Assembly: GCA_964036195.1 (NCBI GenBank)
Contig: OZ038454.1
Span: 8,804,001-8,868,000 of the forward strand
DNA: 64,000 nucleotides
Direction of reading: 5' to 3'
DNA from: Sphaerolaimus hirsutus
Taxonomy: Eukaryota; Nematoda; Chromadorea; Monhysterida; Sphaerolaimidae
The notes beneath the pieces were generated by a model. The model saw nothing but the letters and a program-made list of their open reading frames with translations. It was not told the origin of the DNA and searched no databases. A program made the position numbers and the translations under genes. Shown here piece after piece: positions 52,351 to 64,000 of this stretch. The number at the start of each line of letters is the position of its first letter. Position 1 is the stretch's first letter.

Positions 52351-52668
52351 TACCGTATTTCCTCGAAATACCCCCAGTCTGGAATGCTGTACATCATGAA
52401 TTCAATGTACATTATGTATATTGCCTGCAGTTTGCATCGCAGATACACGTAAATATACTAGTTTGTGTAGCGATGGACGTTGATATGTCCAAATATGCCC
52501 TATTTGGACACATTTGATTACCGGTTTTGGGTATACAAAGGTGTACTTTTTACTATGAATTTCATGAAAATTTCTGACGAAAAAATAACCCCCTCGTTTA
52601 ACCCCCCCCCACAAAATTCTCACTGTGAAAAAATAAACCCCCTTGGGGTATTTCGAGGAAATACGGTA
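52351..52668. mobile_element. G-rich foldback TIR element, copy 10 (cleanest TIR)
   Basis: TACCGTATTTCCTCGAAATA at left, with its perfect complement TATTTCGAGGAAATACGGTA at right; 318 bp. Confidence 0.8.
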
Positions 52669-52792
52669 GACGGCGTAGGTATATCAACTAATTATTTAAA
52701 TGCGATTCGAACTGTATTCATATTCATATCTGAAATTAAGCGCAGCCCGATAAAATGTGTTTCTGACTGCAGTTTTCCGAAATCATTACGAG

Positions 52793-53562
52793 GATGGTTG
52801 GTTTTAGTAAAATTCTTTTTACTAAAATTGTATTATATTTTTATTAAAATTGTATTTTTTTATATTTTATTCATGTTTCATTTTATTTTATTTTATTTTG
52901 TTCTGAAATGTCATTAATAAAATAAAATGAAACCATTTTACAAAAATTTTACAAAAAATTTACAAAAAATTTACAAAAAATCGGAATCTTGGATGCAAGG
53001 CCATAAAACAATGTGCCACTACAAGCATGCAGATGAATACAAAAATTTTATGTAGATGTGTGACGGGTTGCGACATAGGTAAGATATCTTGAATTATGAC
53101 CCTCACAGGGGCCGGATAAATATGTAGCTAATTACTCCTCCTGAGGGAAAGATAGCAAAAAATTTGTTGTTGTTTTTTTGGGGGGTGGGGGGCTTGCGGG
53201 GTTCAATACATAGGCTTTTTAAAGGTATGGAACGAAGAAATTGGGAAGAAAATCACATAAATGAGTGATTTTTAAGGAGAAAATATATTTAAAGATGTGA
53301 AAATGTGCAATTTTGAGCAAAAATATTTTTCAATCACAACAATGAAAGCAACAACAAGGGACCAGTTATGCAAACTGGCAGCAAGAATCTTAAGCAACTG
53401 GATTGAAAACTTTTTATAGAATTTTACAGACACTCAAGTTTTTGTAAAATTGTATTTTTATTGTATAACTTTTCCATTTTATTTTGTTTTATTGTATTTT
53501 ATTCTTCAATTTTCCATTTTATTTTTATTTTATTTTTTTTTCCTGAGATTTTGCCAACCCTG
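52793..53562. mobile_element. hAT-like MITE (CAGGGTTGG family), copy 3
   Basis: Starts GATGGTTGGTTTTAG and ends GATTTTGCCAACCCTG, with a perfect 8-bp duplication ATTACGAG (52785-52792 and 53563-53570). Confidence 0.8.
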
Positions 53563-54247
53563 ATTACGAGATCAATATAGGTAAAGTCGGCAGACGTATC
53601 GCCCTACAAACATTTGCGTCAATCTCTCCAGTGGAGAGTGCATGACGGCATTAGGTATTGTGAGTTGTGACGCAATATTTTAACGATTGGAATAGATCGG
53701 GTCACGTATGAAAACTTGGCCCTTATCCAGTTACCAGTTGCGTATTATACAAATGAGAGAGAAAACTGAAAGTTAGCTAAAAATCGTTAAAATTTGCTTC
53801 GCTTTGCTAATTTCCAACTTCATAATTGCTATTTTTGTTTATATACATGGTTATATAGCTATTGTGAGCCTATTTTATTCATATTTATAGCGGATTTCGA
53901 AATTTTGGCCGGCTGCCAAGTTCTCTTTTGTTGGAACGGAGCCAACGAATGAAAAATAAAATAAAAACAAAAACGGTAGTTTGAACGATAAAACGGTAGT
54001 TTGAACGGTCAAATTCTTTACGAGCAACGTTGAAAATGTAGATAACTAGGGCGTGGCTCGCACGGACGCAGCGAAACGTCCATTTTTCTTTCAATATGAT
54101 TTTCTTTTTCAAATTCTAGCGTCCGCGTGGGACACAAGTTTCGTTGTTCGCTCTTTTCACGAGCGAATTCTAACTCTCCGATTTTGTAGGGTGAAATGTC
54201 CGCCGACTTTAACAAGGAAAAATTAAACATTTTTCTTATTATTAAGG

Positions 54248-54505
54248 TATACTCGGCGGACCGCACCCTATGCATTTTTCTGAAGGAAATACTCCATCAT
54301 GACGTCATCGTTAATAAAATCAAAATCAAAATCCTCGTTCCATCAAAAAAACACTTTTCAGGAAAAAACATTAGTCGCTTGTACGTGACTCCGCCTTTTT
54401 CTTTTAATTTTTTTTTGTGAAAGTGCGTTCATAAGTATCGTGCTTGCGCGTTATCGTCTCAAACATAGGTAATTTTGGGCGCATACTTTGCGGTCCGCCG
54501 AGTAC
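54248..54505. mobile_element. MITE-A, near-intact copy with CRE
   Basis: 258 bp, ends TATACTCGGCGGACCGCA and TTTGCGGTCCGCCGAGTAC. TGACGTCA at 54300-54307. Confidence 0.78.
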
Positions 54506-56120
54506 CTATATACAGATTGCATATGTTAGATTTCATCGTAAAGACTGCAGTCAGTATTCAAAGCGTAAACCTTGTTATGAAGCAGAAACGATTAATCGAG
54601 CTATCCGAATGAAAGTGTTGTCTTTGAATTTGCCTGTCAAAATTAGATACGGTAACACGGGTGGTGCAGATTTTGGAATTTCATGTGGCTAGATATTTAG
54701 GACAGTTGGAGGCTCTCCAAGGGCAAGTGAGAAAGTTTTGGTTTTGGGGGTATAATAAACGGAGCTTTGAAACCTGTTTTTAGATGTATTTATGGTAAAA
54801 ATTCGCCAACAATGAGTGTTTTTGCGACAAAGTAGGCAAAAAATCAAAACGTTAGCTTGAGATATTTTTGTTGGAATTATTTCCACTTGTCTGAACTTAT
54901 GGGATAGACAGCTGGGATGGTGAGTGGGGCGGGGTTTACAGCACCTCCTACTGAACCCTGTAGAGCAATGCAAAACAGCTTTGCTAAGATTTTCCATTAC
55001 ATATGCAAATATGCTTTAACTCAAATTTCTCCGAATTTGGATATCTTTGGCAAATATGGAAAAATTAATCTAAAAGCCCTAAAAAATAAAATCGTGTTTT
55101 TTACCATCATACCGTAGATCCTCGAATAACTCCTCCCTGTTAGCCGGGTGAGGGGAACCCCCCCCCCCTTGAATACTACCACTTTCAAGAGAAACACCAC
55201 ATGGTTTCTGATGTAGAGAAAAGGAACCCTTGGCATAAAGAGCATTGCGAGTTATTCCTAAAATATCATTTTACTAATGACATGTTGTGTGTTGCATATG
55301 TAAGCTGCTTTTCATTGTCATTTATTATGGCATTGTTAAAGAAAATTAAACATTTCTCCAAAATTTGCATTTTCTAAGGTGAAAAGTACTTTTATGATCC
55401 AAGTAAAGGATACACTTTACATTTTCTGCACTCTGAGATTGAGTAAATTTGAATTAAAGTACTTTTATCAACTCTGAATCCTATATGCCTTCCTACCATA
55501 CCCCCACTATAAATATTATTTTTGGTTGTCATATTTTTCTTTGCAAACTGGTTGAAAAACAATAACGTTTTCAAACAAAGCAACCAGCTCTTACAGAGGC
55601 AGCTCAAAATGCGCACGAGTCAAAAATGCACTTACAATACCTTATGCTGAAACAAATTGACACTGGCCAGTTCTGAAATACGATGCCACTACTCTGCGTG
55701 TGTCATAGCAACAAAGTGAATTGAGGTGTTAAGAACATACCCAGTTTAGGTGGGGGTAGCCGCCTAACCCCCTTTCCTGGGCCCGACATAAGATGCCAGG
55801 AATGACACTTTTAATACAATAGGGATGTTGTATTGTATGTAGGCAGTTTGCAATTTTTTTGCATGCAAACAAGCATTTCCTCACTACACCATATCTCTTG
55901 TCTATATGCATGTAAAGTTTTAGGAGTATAATCACAATATCTCTTGTTTATATGATATGTATGTATGTTTTAGGGGTATAATCACCACTATTTTTTATAC
56001 AAATAAACACAATGCAGTGCCTAATTATTACTACCATATATTTTTTTAGGTATCTAAATATACAAACAGGTACAGTAGACATAGGTGCCAATACCAACGG
56101 CAACCCTGCCATGGCAAATG
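54506..56120. other. Intergenic DNA between MITE-A and the BEL element
   Basis: It contains a fragment of the G-rich foldback family at about 55,112-55,180 (TACCGTAGATCCTCGAATAA). No gene recognised. Confidence 0.4.
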
Positions 56121-57212
56121 TGTAACATTATCGTAAAATGTAAAAACCTTTAATATTTAAGTTGACGTTCTCATGTTCGCTTTTATATTTAATTAATTCA
56201 ATTTATTACGATTTCATTTTATTCACATTCCAATTTTAACATCTTCGCATTCGTCAATTAATATCTCAAGCGACGTTGTTTACAACGTGCGCTTCACATC
56301 GCTCACATATTTAGATCTTAGTCATTGCTCACATTCCGCCACATTTCCTTGACAAGCAGCACGCAAATACGCCGTCATGTTTATGTTAAGCGGCGGGCTT
56401 GCCCCATGCGGGGGGCCGAGCCCGCGCGCCATTTGAAATGCTGTCTGGCTTGTCTCACATTTTCACTATCTTGTCAGTTTAGCTCGCTTTTCATCGGAGA
56501 AGCAAGCGGGCAAGGATTGAACTTTCACAATTGGAAATGTTGGGTAAAAATCGGAGATTAGAGCCGACCGATTGGCGCCAAGTCAATCGCCATCGGTCTG
56601 GCCCTTAAAAGCCGATTTCACAGCTAAAATCGGCAGTGTTTGCAACCTCGTCAACTTCACACGAATCTCTTCCTAGGATCTAAATAAGCGCCGTTTGTCA
56701 TTTTATTTAGTCGCTTGTTTTTGGTGCTAAGTTTAAATCTTGGTGCTTTAAGTCCCCTCAGTGCTTAATTCACACACGCGCTGTTTGAGGTGCTTTATTC
56801 ACAACCGCGCCACTTAATTGTCGCCTTTTGTCGTAATTAAGTGCCTTCTTTAAATTGCCTTATTTTCTACGGTAATTAGAGCTTCTTTTACGTTTTATTT
56901 AAGTAATTAATTTAGTTGTAAATTTATTCCTTTGTTTACGTATAATTATATATATTTTATTTACACTTATTTCTTTGTATTTAATTGTCTAAATAAAAAC
57001 GTTCGTCAAACCTTTTGTAATCTAAATTTGCTTCACACTAACTCACATCAATTCACTACAACTCAACTAATCACATTTTGATAAAATAACGGAATGTCAA
57101 CTAAGAGACGACGCTTCATGTCAACTTTCATACGTTCACATTTGTCCTCTTCCTCGGTTAGGAATAGGATCTAGTTCACAAGTCACTTCAACAAGTTCCG
57201 TATTATTTTACA
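56121..57212 (+). repeat. BEL/Pao 5' LTR
   Basis: Starts TGTAACATTATCG and ends TATTATTTTACA just before TGGCGCAGCAAGC. It contains AATAAA near 56,991 and an AT-rich TATA-like stretch near 56,940-56,960. The 3' partner is not in the window, so the left edge is inferred. Confidence 0.65.
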
Positions 57213-57230
57213 TGGCGCAGCAAGCAGGGT
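57213..57230 (+). other. BEL primer-binding site
   Basis: TGGCGCAGCAAGCAGGGT directly after the LTR; TGG pairs with a tRNA CCA end. tRNA not assigned. Confidence 0.6.
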
Positions 57231-57488
57231 GACTAATTAACTAATTGGTCACTCTAATTAAGTCGTCTCGCGCGAAATTTCATTGGAAATTGAGTTTCAC
57301 AGCCTGAGTCACACGCACGAGGTTACGGTAACACGGTTTTGGACGCAAAATCGTTAGTAGCGCGTGCATATTTACTTACGATTTTACAAGTACAAGTCAC
57401 AAGTAACGAAATATTTATTTTATTATTTTATTTCGTTCACAGCTAGCTACCACTTTGCTAATAAGCAATAAATCGATCGACATTTGCC

Positions 57489-58604
57489 ATGGAAGAACGT
57501 CTACGCGTTCAGAGAGGCGCCCCAGCCGCCGCAGCTATGCCTTTGAGCAACGTAGATGAGTCAGACACAACTCATCCGTTGACTCAACATAGCCGGGAGT
57601 TGACTGGAGTGCGCAACGGTGTGCTACGATTCACAACCAAACCGATTCCTAAAATCATCAAAGACGAGTCACAACCCGCCGCCGTAAACTTACGCGCGGC
57701 GGAGGAAGTACTAGAACTACTTCAAGCCTACGTCTACCAAGCTGAGCTGAAACGTTCGGACCTGTCCTCAGCTATGGACAGATTCACATCTATTGTCCAG
57801 GATCACATCACAAGCTTGGACAGAGACCAAGACGGAGTGGCCGAGGAAATAAAGAGCGCCAACGCCAAACTGGAGCGCGCGCTCTACTCGGGCTCGAACA
57901 ATGCGATGATGCTCATGGATGAGCTGGAATCGAGGATGGCGACCGCACAAGCGCAAATCAAATCCGCAGAAAGGTTGATACTTTCTTTGAAAGGTCAGTC
58001 AACTGTTGATTTAACTACTCAACCCCCTTCACAACCACCCTATAACAATGTCAACATGGGAAGTAGTTCTCAACCTTCACAACCGGAAACTTTGTTAAAG
58101 TTACCAAAAATCGAGCTTGCTAAATATAACGGCGATCCGTTAGAATGGGCAGCTTGGTGGGAAATTTTTCGAGCTCAAATTCACGACCGAGCTAATTTGT
58201 CAAATGGTATGAAATATACATACCTTAAGCTCAGCCTTATCGGTCCAGCAGCGGAACTGCTGGCCGGATTAAAAGGTGATGGTCGAGATTACATCACAGC
58301 AGTCACCATGTTAAAGTCAAACTTTGGTGAAACGCATCGGGTACAAGCAGCCCTTTGGGATAAATTGTATTCACTCGAAAAGCCTTCATCAAGAGGAGAC
58401 TCCCTCACAAATTTCACACGAACCCTTTTGTCAACTCTCAATCAACTAAAAGAAAGAGGTGAAAGTGTCAATTCTGGTGCCGTGTTAAGAATAATTCGTG
58501 GTTATCTCCCCGATAATATTGTTCTTGCCGTCACAGAAGAACACCGGAATTCGATGCGCACTGCTGCAACCGACGACACAGAACTCAGTCGTCAGGTTTG
58601 TTGA
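57489..58604 (+). CDS. BEL Gag (N-terminal part)
   Basis: 371 codons from ATG 57489. The N-terminal half has a helical segment; residues about 205-330 are the retrotransposon Gag region typical of BEL/Pao (LPKIELAKYNGDPLEWAAWW). The frame stops at TGA (58602-58604), but the Gag sequence continues in the +1 frame (RFVDALTTIARARLDAM), so a frameshift is needed or has occurred. Confidence 0.88.
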   Translation: MEERLRVQRGAPAAAAMPLSNVDESDTTHPLTQHSRELTGVRNGVLRFTTKPIPKIIKDESQPAAVNLRAAEEVLELLQAYVYQAELKRSDLSSAMDRFTSIVQDHITSLDRDQDGVAEEIKSANAKLERALYSGSNNAMMLMDELESRMATAQAQIKSAERLILSLKGQSTVDLTTQPPSQPPYNNVNMGSSSQPSQPETLLKLPKIELAKYNGDPLEWAAWWEIFRAQIHDRANLSNGMKYTYLKLSLIGPAAELLAGLKGDGRDYITAVTMLKSNFGETHRVQAALWDKLYSLEKPSSRGDSLTNFTRTLLSTLNQLKERGESVNSGAVLRIIRGYLPDNIVLAVTEEHRNSMRTAATDDTELSRQVC

Positions 58605-60240
58605 TGCATTAACTACCATTGCTCGTGCTCGTTTAGATGCGATGAAAACTGAACAAAGTTCACAATCTTCAAATGTTGTTCAGAAATCACAAAGTTCATC
58701 GTTAAAAAAGCCACAAAATGGAGGTGGTTGGCAACAGCAAAAGAAAAAGGGAAATAAATCACAAAATACCTTTTCAAAACAAAAACCTATTCACAATACG
58801 GTTGCTTTTGCTGGTACCAATGCTAACGCTGGTAAACCACAAGGAAAAAATAAAAATTCCACTCAACCTCCCAGAACTCCCGCGAGCAGCGCGATTAGTC
58901 AAAAGCAGTTTTCACAACCTGCTGCTGACTATCGCAAGCCGAAATTCGAGTGCTTGTTCTGTGGCATCAAAGAGCACTACACCACCGATTGCCCTCAATA
59001 CGTCACACCGAGAGAGCGCATCGAACGGTTGCAAGCTTTGGGCGACGTGTGCACACGATGCACGCGCAGAGGCCATCAAGCGGAACAGTGCACTCAAAGA
59101 CTGAGTTGCTACTATTGTCGCCAGATCGGCCAGCATCACGGGGCGTTCTGTCCTACCAGACAGGCACCCGCAAGGCGTCAGGTAAACAATTCACAAAATA
59201 AAGCCTTTGTCAAAGCAACAAGCGCTAATTTTGTCAACGCTCAGGTAATCACAACGGGCGCGGCTTCGTCACATGCACCGCCATCGTATCCGCCTTCACA
59301 CACAGAACCGATGAGCGTGTGTGTCATCCCCCCGGACGAGAACGATTTTCGGTGGAGACAGCAGACGCTGTACCAAATGGACATGGACGGCCCGCTGGAC
59401 ATGGGCGAATGGCCGAGACCCGCTAACGAGCTCCAGGCGAGAGCTCAGGAGGAAGCCCGCAAGTATCACAGCGAAAACGAGCTGTGGACGACGCTCCGTG
59501 CCAACCTCATCCAGGACGGCACAGATATGGAGACCGTCGAAGCCAAAATCCGCGGCTTCCAGCAGAAACGGTACGAGGTGTACCCACACCTCAACCCGAA
59601 CCAAATGTCATCGTCGGTGCCACTTCAACCCAGTCACAGGCCCACGGTGGAGGTGCTGAGCGCACAAGCGGGTTACGGTAACCCCAACACCGCTACCAGG
59701 CAGCAGGCCGAACAAGAATGTGAGTTCGATTTTGCACCTATTGTTCGTTTGCAAGTGGCCCAGGCTTCATTAGTTAATAAAGACGCTGAATTAAATCGAG
59801 TCACAGACCCTTTGTTAGTATTCTTTGACACCGGATGCGAATATTCATACATTAAAGCATCCGTGGCAAATGAGTATAACTTTGAAAACAAAGGAGATGT
59901 TGTTCTTCAAATGAACGTGTTTGCGACAAAAACGCCAGTCACAGTCAATACGTTTTTGATCGAGGCAGTCATGCCTATTTACAAACACGTTGACAATAAG
60001 GGCAATATGTTACAAATTCCACTCACTTTACGTGCAGTCGATAATTTGGCAACATATGCATGCCCACCTCCTTTGTCACAAGATGACAAAACAGTCATTT
60101 ATATTGTGTACGGTGAACATGCACAAGAACAATTCGCGGAACCGCTTGAATTGTCAGAAATGACTGATGAGTTTTGTCACAAATTATGTCAACCAGATGT
60201 GGTCATTGGTCAAGACTATTATTGGAAGTTCGATATTTGA
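58590..60240 (+). CDS. BEL Gag zinc knuckles and protease (+1 frame)
   Basis: Read in the +1 frame relative to 57489; in frame from 58498, but meaningful only from about 58590. It has three knuckle-like motifs: CLFCGIKEHYTTDC, CTRCTRRGHQAEQC and CYYCRQIGQHHGAFC, then a long linker and an aspartic protease core VFFDTGCEYSYIKA near 59,828. It ends with TGA at 60238-60240 in the same frame as the polymerase that follows. Confidence 0.85.
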
Positions 60241-63200
60241 CCAACAGAAATCGAACTCCCATCTGGATTGATCATCGTCGAATCGATACTTGGATTGATG
60301 CTTGGCGGAAATGCGTCATCACAGTCATTTGTCACAACACCTGATATTTCACCACATCAATTCATGGTTTCATGCAGTTCACATGCATCATCAGCTGTTG
60401 CTGTTGGACAAGAGACCTTATTTCAATGTCACAGTCTCGAGTCAATAGGTATCACAGATGATCCATTATCACATGATGATGACATAGCTGAACAGTTAAT
60501 TCTGGAATCAATTACTCTTGATCCAGAAACTGGGCGCTATAGCGTAGATTGGCCATTCAAATCAACAATTCACGAATTGCCAACCAACAATTCAGAAGCA
60601 TTTCGCCGCTTTCTGTCACTGTTGAAGCGGTTTCGAAAAGATCCCGATTTGTTCGCTACATACGCGAAAGTCATCTCAGATCAACTTCACAAAGGTGTCA
60701 TAGAACCCGTCTATGGTTCACAGGATGGTTTGCAAGAACACATCTTACCTCACCAACCTGTCATCACACCTGGCAGATCGACGACATGTCGAATAGTGTA
60801 TGATGGTTCTGCAGGCAAGCCAAGTCTCAACAATTGCTTATTTCGAGGCCCAGTTCTCACACCACTGGCGCTCGGATTAATGCTTCGTTTCAGAGCTGGA
60901 AAAGTAGTGTTATTAGCCGACATTGAGAAAGCATTTTTACAAATTGCTCTTCACCCAAAATCACGCGCTTTCACAAAATTTTATTGGCTGCGTGATGACA
61001 CTATTCCGACTCACGAAGACAATATTCAAATGATGCAATTCACAAGGGTGCTATTTGGTCTCACATGCAGTCCATCTATTTTGTCGACTGTTATTAAATA
61101 TCACCTGGAAGCGGAATTAGCTCACATGCATCCAGCAGAGACACATGAACGATCGAAACTGGAACTGTTGCTCAACAGCATTTACGTTGATAATTTAGTT
61201 ATCAGCGTAGATGATGAAAAATATGCAATACAGCTCTACCGCTTAATTAAAGCTGTTTTTGCAAGAGCAAATTTTAACATGCGTGAATGGATGACAAATT
61301 CGCGTACGGTTTCGGAGAAAATCAAACCTGATGATCTCAACCCGAAACAATCACAATACATCAAAGTAATGGGCCTTGTTGACGATCACATTGAAGACAC
61401 CATTGCTGTGCCAGCTCCTAAGAAAGATTTCATGCTCATTGTCACAGCAACACGCCGCAATTTGAACAAATTGCTGGCTTCAACATACGACCCTATCGGC
61501 ATCACAGCACCCGCGTTATTTCGGTTGAAATTTCGCGTGTCACAAATAATTCAAAAGTGCAATGTCACAACCTGGGATGAACTCATCGAAGACCCAGAAG
61601 CGGATGACTTATTGGACGATTTGAAAAGACATCTCTCGTCCATAAGTCAAATCAAATTCCCGCGTTCATTTCACTCATTTGGCATTGATGTCAAAGCCGA
61701 AACACGTCCATTAGAATTACATGTGTTTTGCGATGCCTCTAAAGATGGATACGCCGTTTGCGCTTATTTGCGTCAAAAAGCGATCTCTCCCGATGAATAC
61801 GGCTATGAGGATGACCGATATTTTAGTGGTTTTCTCACAGCTCGCACAAAATTGGCTCCACTTCCGTCAAAACAAGGTCAACCCCTCACAATCACACGCT
61901 TGGAATTGCTCGGTGTCACAATTGGTGCACAGCTCATTGATTATTTACATCACGAACTCGTTGAGCTGGGTGGATGGAAAATTCACAGCAATTTCCTATG
62001 GACCGATAGTACAGTTGTCATCGGCTGGCTGTATACTTCAAAGCCGCTAGCTACTTTTGTCAACAATCGGGTCACAAAAATCCATTCATTCATGTCAAAG
62101 CATTGCATTCAAATTTGCAAAGTCGCTACAAAAGACAATCCAGCTGACATTGCGTCACGGGGATGCACTTTTGAGCAACTTATGATCGAAACAATGTGGT
62201 TTACAGGACCAACATTTTTCGCTGAACCTTTCACATCAGCCATGGTTGACATTTCGCAATATCAAGCGAAACCTGTCACCGAAGAGCTTGCGAAAGGCGA
62301 CACTCACATCAGTCGACCTTTATATGCTGGAGCAGTAACTTCACAGCCTGCTTCACAACCAGCTAAAGCTCTCGCACAACAAGTGCCTGTCAATTTGGAC
62401 CCCAATTTGTCACAAAATGTCACTCCTCAAAATCCGTTTGTCGAAAGTCGACAACGTCACATCCCTTCAAATCCGTTCGAAATCGACATTCGACAATTTT
62501 CAACACTGTCAAAATTGTTGCGCACAGTCGTTTATCTACTTCGTGTGAAAACATATTGGCTAAATCGCTCTATGCATAAAGCTGCAAAACGCGAAAGCGA
62601 ATATTTATCAAAACCCATCACACAAGCAGATTTAAACGAGGCATTCAGACACGTATTGCGCATTTCACAAGCCGAAGAATGCGCCAGTTGCATTTCACAA
62701 GCGCAACTTGGCAAGCATCACATGCTCAAATGGGACGCGTGGAATAATTTACTATATTGCGTCACGCGTGTGTCTCACAAAGAACACAGAAACCCTTTGT
62801 TGTTTTACTACCTACCAAAAACTGGGTGGTTAACAACGCTCGTAGTTACTCATTTTCATGAGCTTGCTGGTCACAGTGGCATGCTTCACACGTTAGCAGA
62901 TTTACGCGAACACTGCTGGTTGTCAAGTGCCAAGCAGGTAGTTGCAAAAATTTTGCGCAAATGTGTCACATGCCGCAAAGCGGAAGGAGGTCCATTCACA
63001 TTACCTGATTTTCACACATTACCTGTCACTCGAACTCAATCACAAATCAAGCCATTTCAACATATTGGCATTGATTATATGGGACCGTTAGTTTATTCAC
63101 AAAACGGAACCCGTCACAGTCAACACATTTTGTTGCTAACATGCTTCAGTACACGCGCCATTCATTTAGAGTCAACTAATAGTGTCTCGACAGCCGACAC

Positions 63201-64000
63201 AATTATGGCTCTAAATCGTTTTATTTCACGTCGAGGCATGCCGGACACAATTTGGTCCGACAATGCCCCAGCGTTCAAAAATTGTGTCAAAATGCTACCG
63301 GACGTAAAATGGCATTTTATCACAGCCAATAGTCCTTGGCAAGGCGGCATGTACGAACGCATGGTCGGATTAGTCAAACGCTTGCTCAAAAAAGCATGCG
63401 GCCGACGTTGTCTCACATGGCATGAATTCCTCACAGTCATGCTTGACGTCGAATTCTCCGTCAATACGCGACCATTGTCATACTTGTCAAACACAGACAT
63501 TGGTGCAGCAATACTGCGCCCAATACATTTTCTTTGGGGCACCCCACCACCATGTTACATGGATGAAAAACGTGAGTTGGAACTCGATTCCACCACGATT
63601 GAACCCATGCGAAAAATTCCAAAAGAGGAATGGGAAAGAATAACGGATGGATCTTTCAACCTCACACCCTCACAAATCGATAAATCCTACGTACTCACAC
63701 CCCCACGAGTCAATGACGTCAATTGCATTGATGAAATTGCACTCAACTCTGTGCCTGAAAAGGACAGAGATGACATCACATTACTTTGGGACCAAATTCG
63801 TCACAATCGTGAAGTGCTTTGGTATGAGTGGTCACGTCAATACATTGACCTACTCAAAGATCGAGCAAAAAATCAACGCTTGAAAAAAGGCACTATCAAC
63901 GAAGCTCCCAAACGTGGCCAAGTGGTGTTAATTACTGATGATAAACAACCACGTGGCATGTGGCAAATGGGCCGCGTTCACGAGATACACGTGTCGAGCG
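60241..64000 (+). CDS. BEL Pol: reverse transcriptase, RNase H, integrase (partial)
   Basis: I read this frame codon by codon: it is open for the full 3,760 bp and runs off the window. It has a Pao-type RT (CRIVYDGSAGKPSLNNCLF, LLADIEKAFLQIAL, catalytic YVDNLV near 61,183), an RNase H (FCDASKDGYAVCAYL near 61,730; LWTDSTVVIGWL near 61,999), and an integrase with an HHCC zinc end (62,850-62,990) and a DDE core (GIDYMGPL near 63,070; SDNAPAFKN near 63,258; MYERMVGLVKR near 63,350). It is separated from the protease only by the in-frame TGA. The second RT Asp is Asn (YVDN), which I believe also occurs in other Pao elements. Confidence 0.92.

Larger units (their letters stand above)
56121..64000 (+). 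mobile_element. BEL/Pao LTR retrotransposon, 3' end outside the window
   Basis: 5' LTR 56121-57212, primer-binding site from 57213, gag from 57489, a second frame with zinc knuckles and protease, then pol, which is open to the last base. Order and motifs are those of BEL/Pao. TCACA pentamers are strikingly frequent throughout. Confidence 0.9.

Noticed and set aside
1..64000. CRISPR arrays, rRNA or tRNA genes, bacterial operons
   Set aside because: No regularly spaced repeats, conserved rRNA stretches, tRNA cloverleaf boxes or operon structure seen; the tandem arrays are parts of DNA transposons.

Overview
The window is eukaryotic, and almost certainly an invertebrate animal: genes are split by many spliceosomal introns, the genes are animal-type (a BAIAP3/Munc13-4-family MUN protein, a haem globin, a C2H2 zinc-finger protein), and the mobile load includes Ty3/Gypsy and BEL/Pao LTR elements plus dozens of short TIR DNA elements (hAT-like, Tc1/mariner-like, foldback). 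I cannot name the phylum from the sequence alone.

Layout. 0-5.8 kb: repeats only. 5.8-8.8 kb (+): a C2H2 zinc-finger gene of at least seven exons. 9.5-12.8 kb: a GC- and CpG-rich island with no convincing gene; it is split by an apparently complete Gypsy element (12,769-21,502, minus strand) whose two 452-bp LTRs look identical by eye and whose single ORF is 2,396 codons. 21.5-24.8 kb: the rest of the island, then repeats. 24.8-50.3 kb (minus): a BAIAP3-type gene that I rebuilt as 28 phase-compatible exons (about 1,220 codons, C2A - MUN - C2B); the first exon(s) are not found. Its 7.6-kb intron (35,239-42,868) holds a complete five-exon globin gene on the opposite strand, which keeps both classical globin introns (B12.2 and G7.0). 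50.3-56.1 kb: repeats. 56.1 kb to the end (+): the 5' LTR, gag and most of pol of a BEL/Pao element that runs off the window.

The most interesting signal is a family of short palindromic elements (termini like CAGGTGCCAGTCCC and GGGACTGCCCCCAG around arms of TGTAAAATG / CATTTTACA). They carry a splice donor at one end and a splice acceptor at the other. Two copies are exactly an intron (6,050-6,243 and 25,010-25,370). Two more supply the donor exactly (6,779 and 28,818), and one probable relative ends at an acceptor (39,774). Copies in antisense orientation to their host gene sit inside introns away from the splice sites. This is the behaviour expected of introners (intron-generating transposons), here acting in at least two and probably three unrelated genes in 64 kb.

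Exon boundaries are my own splice reading from reading frame, phase and GT/AG signals; no transcript data were available.
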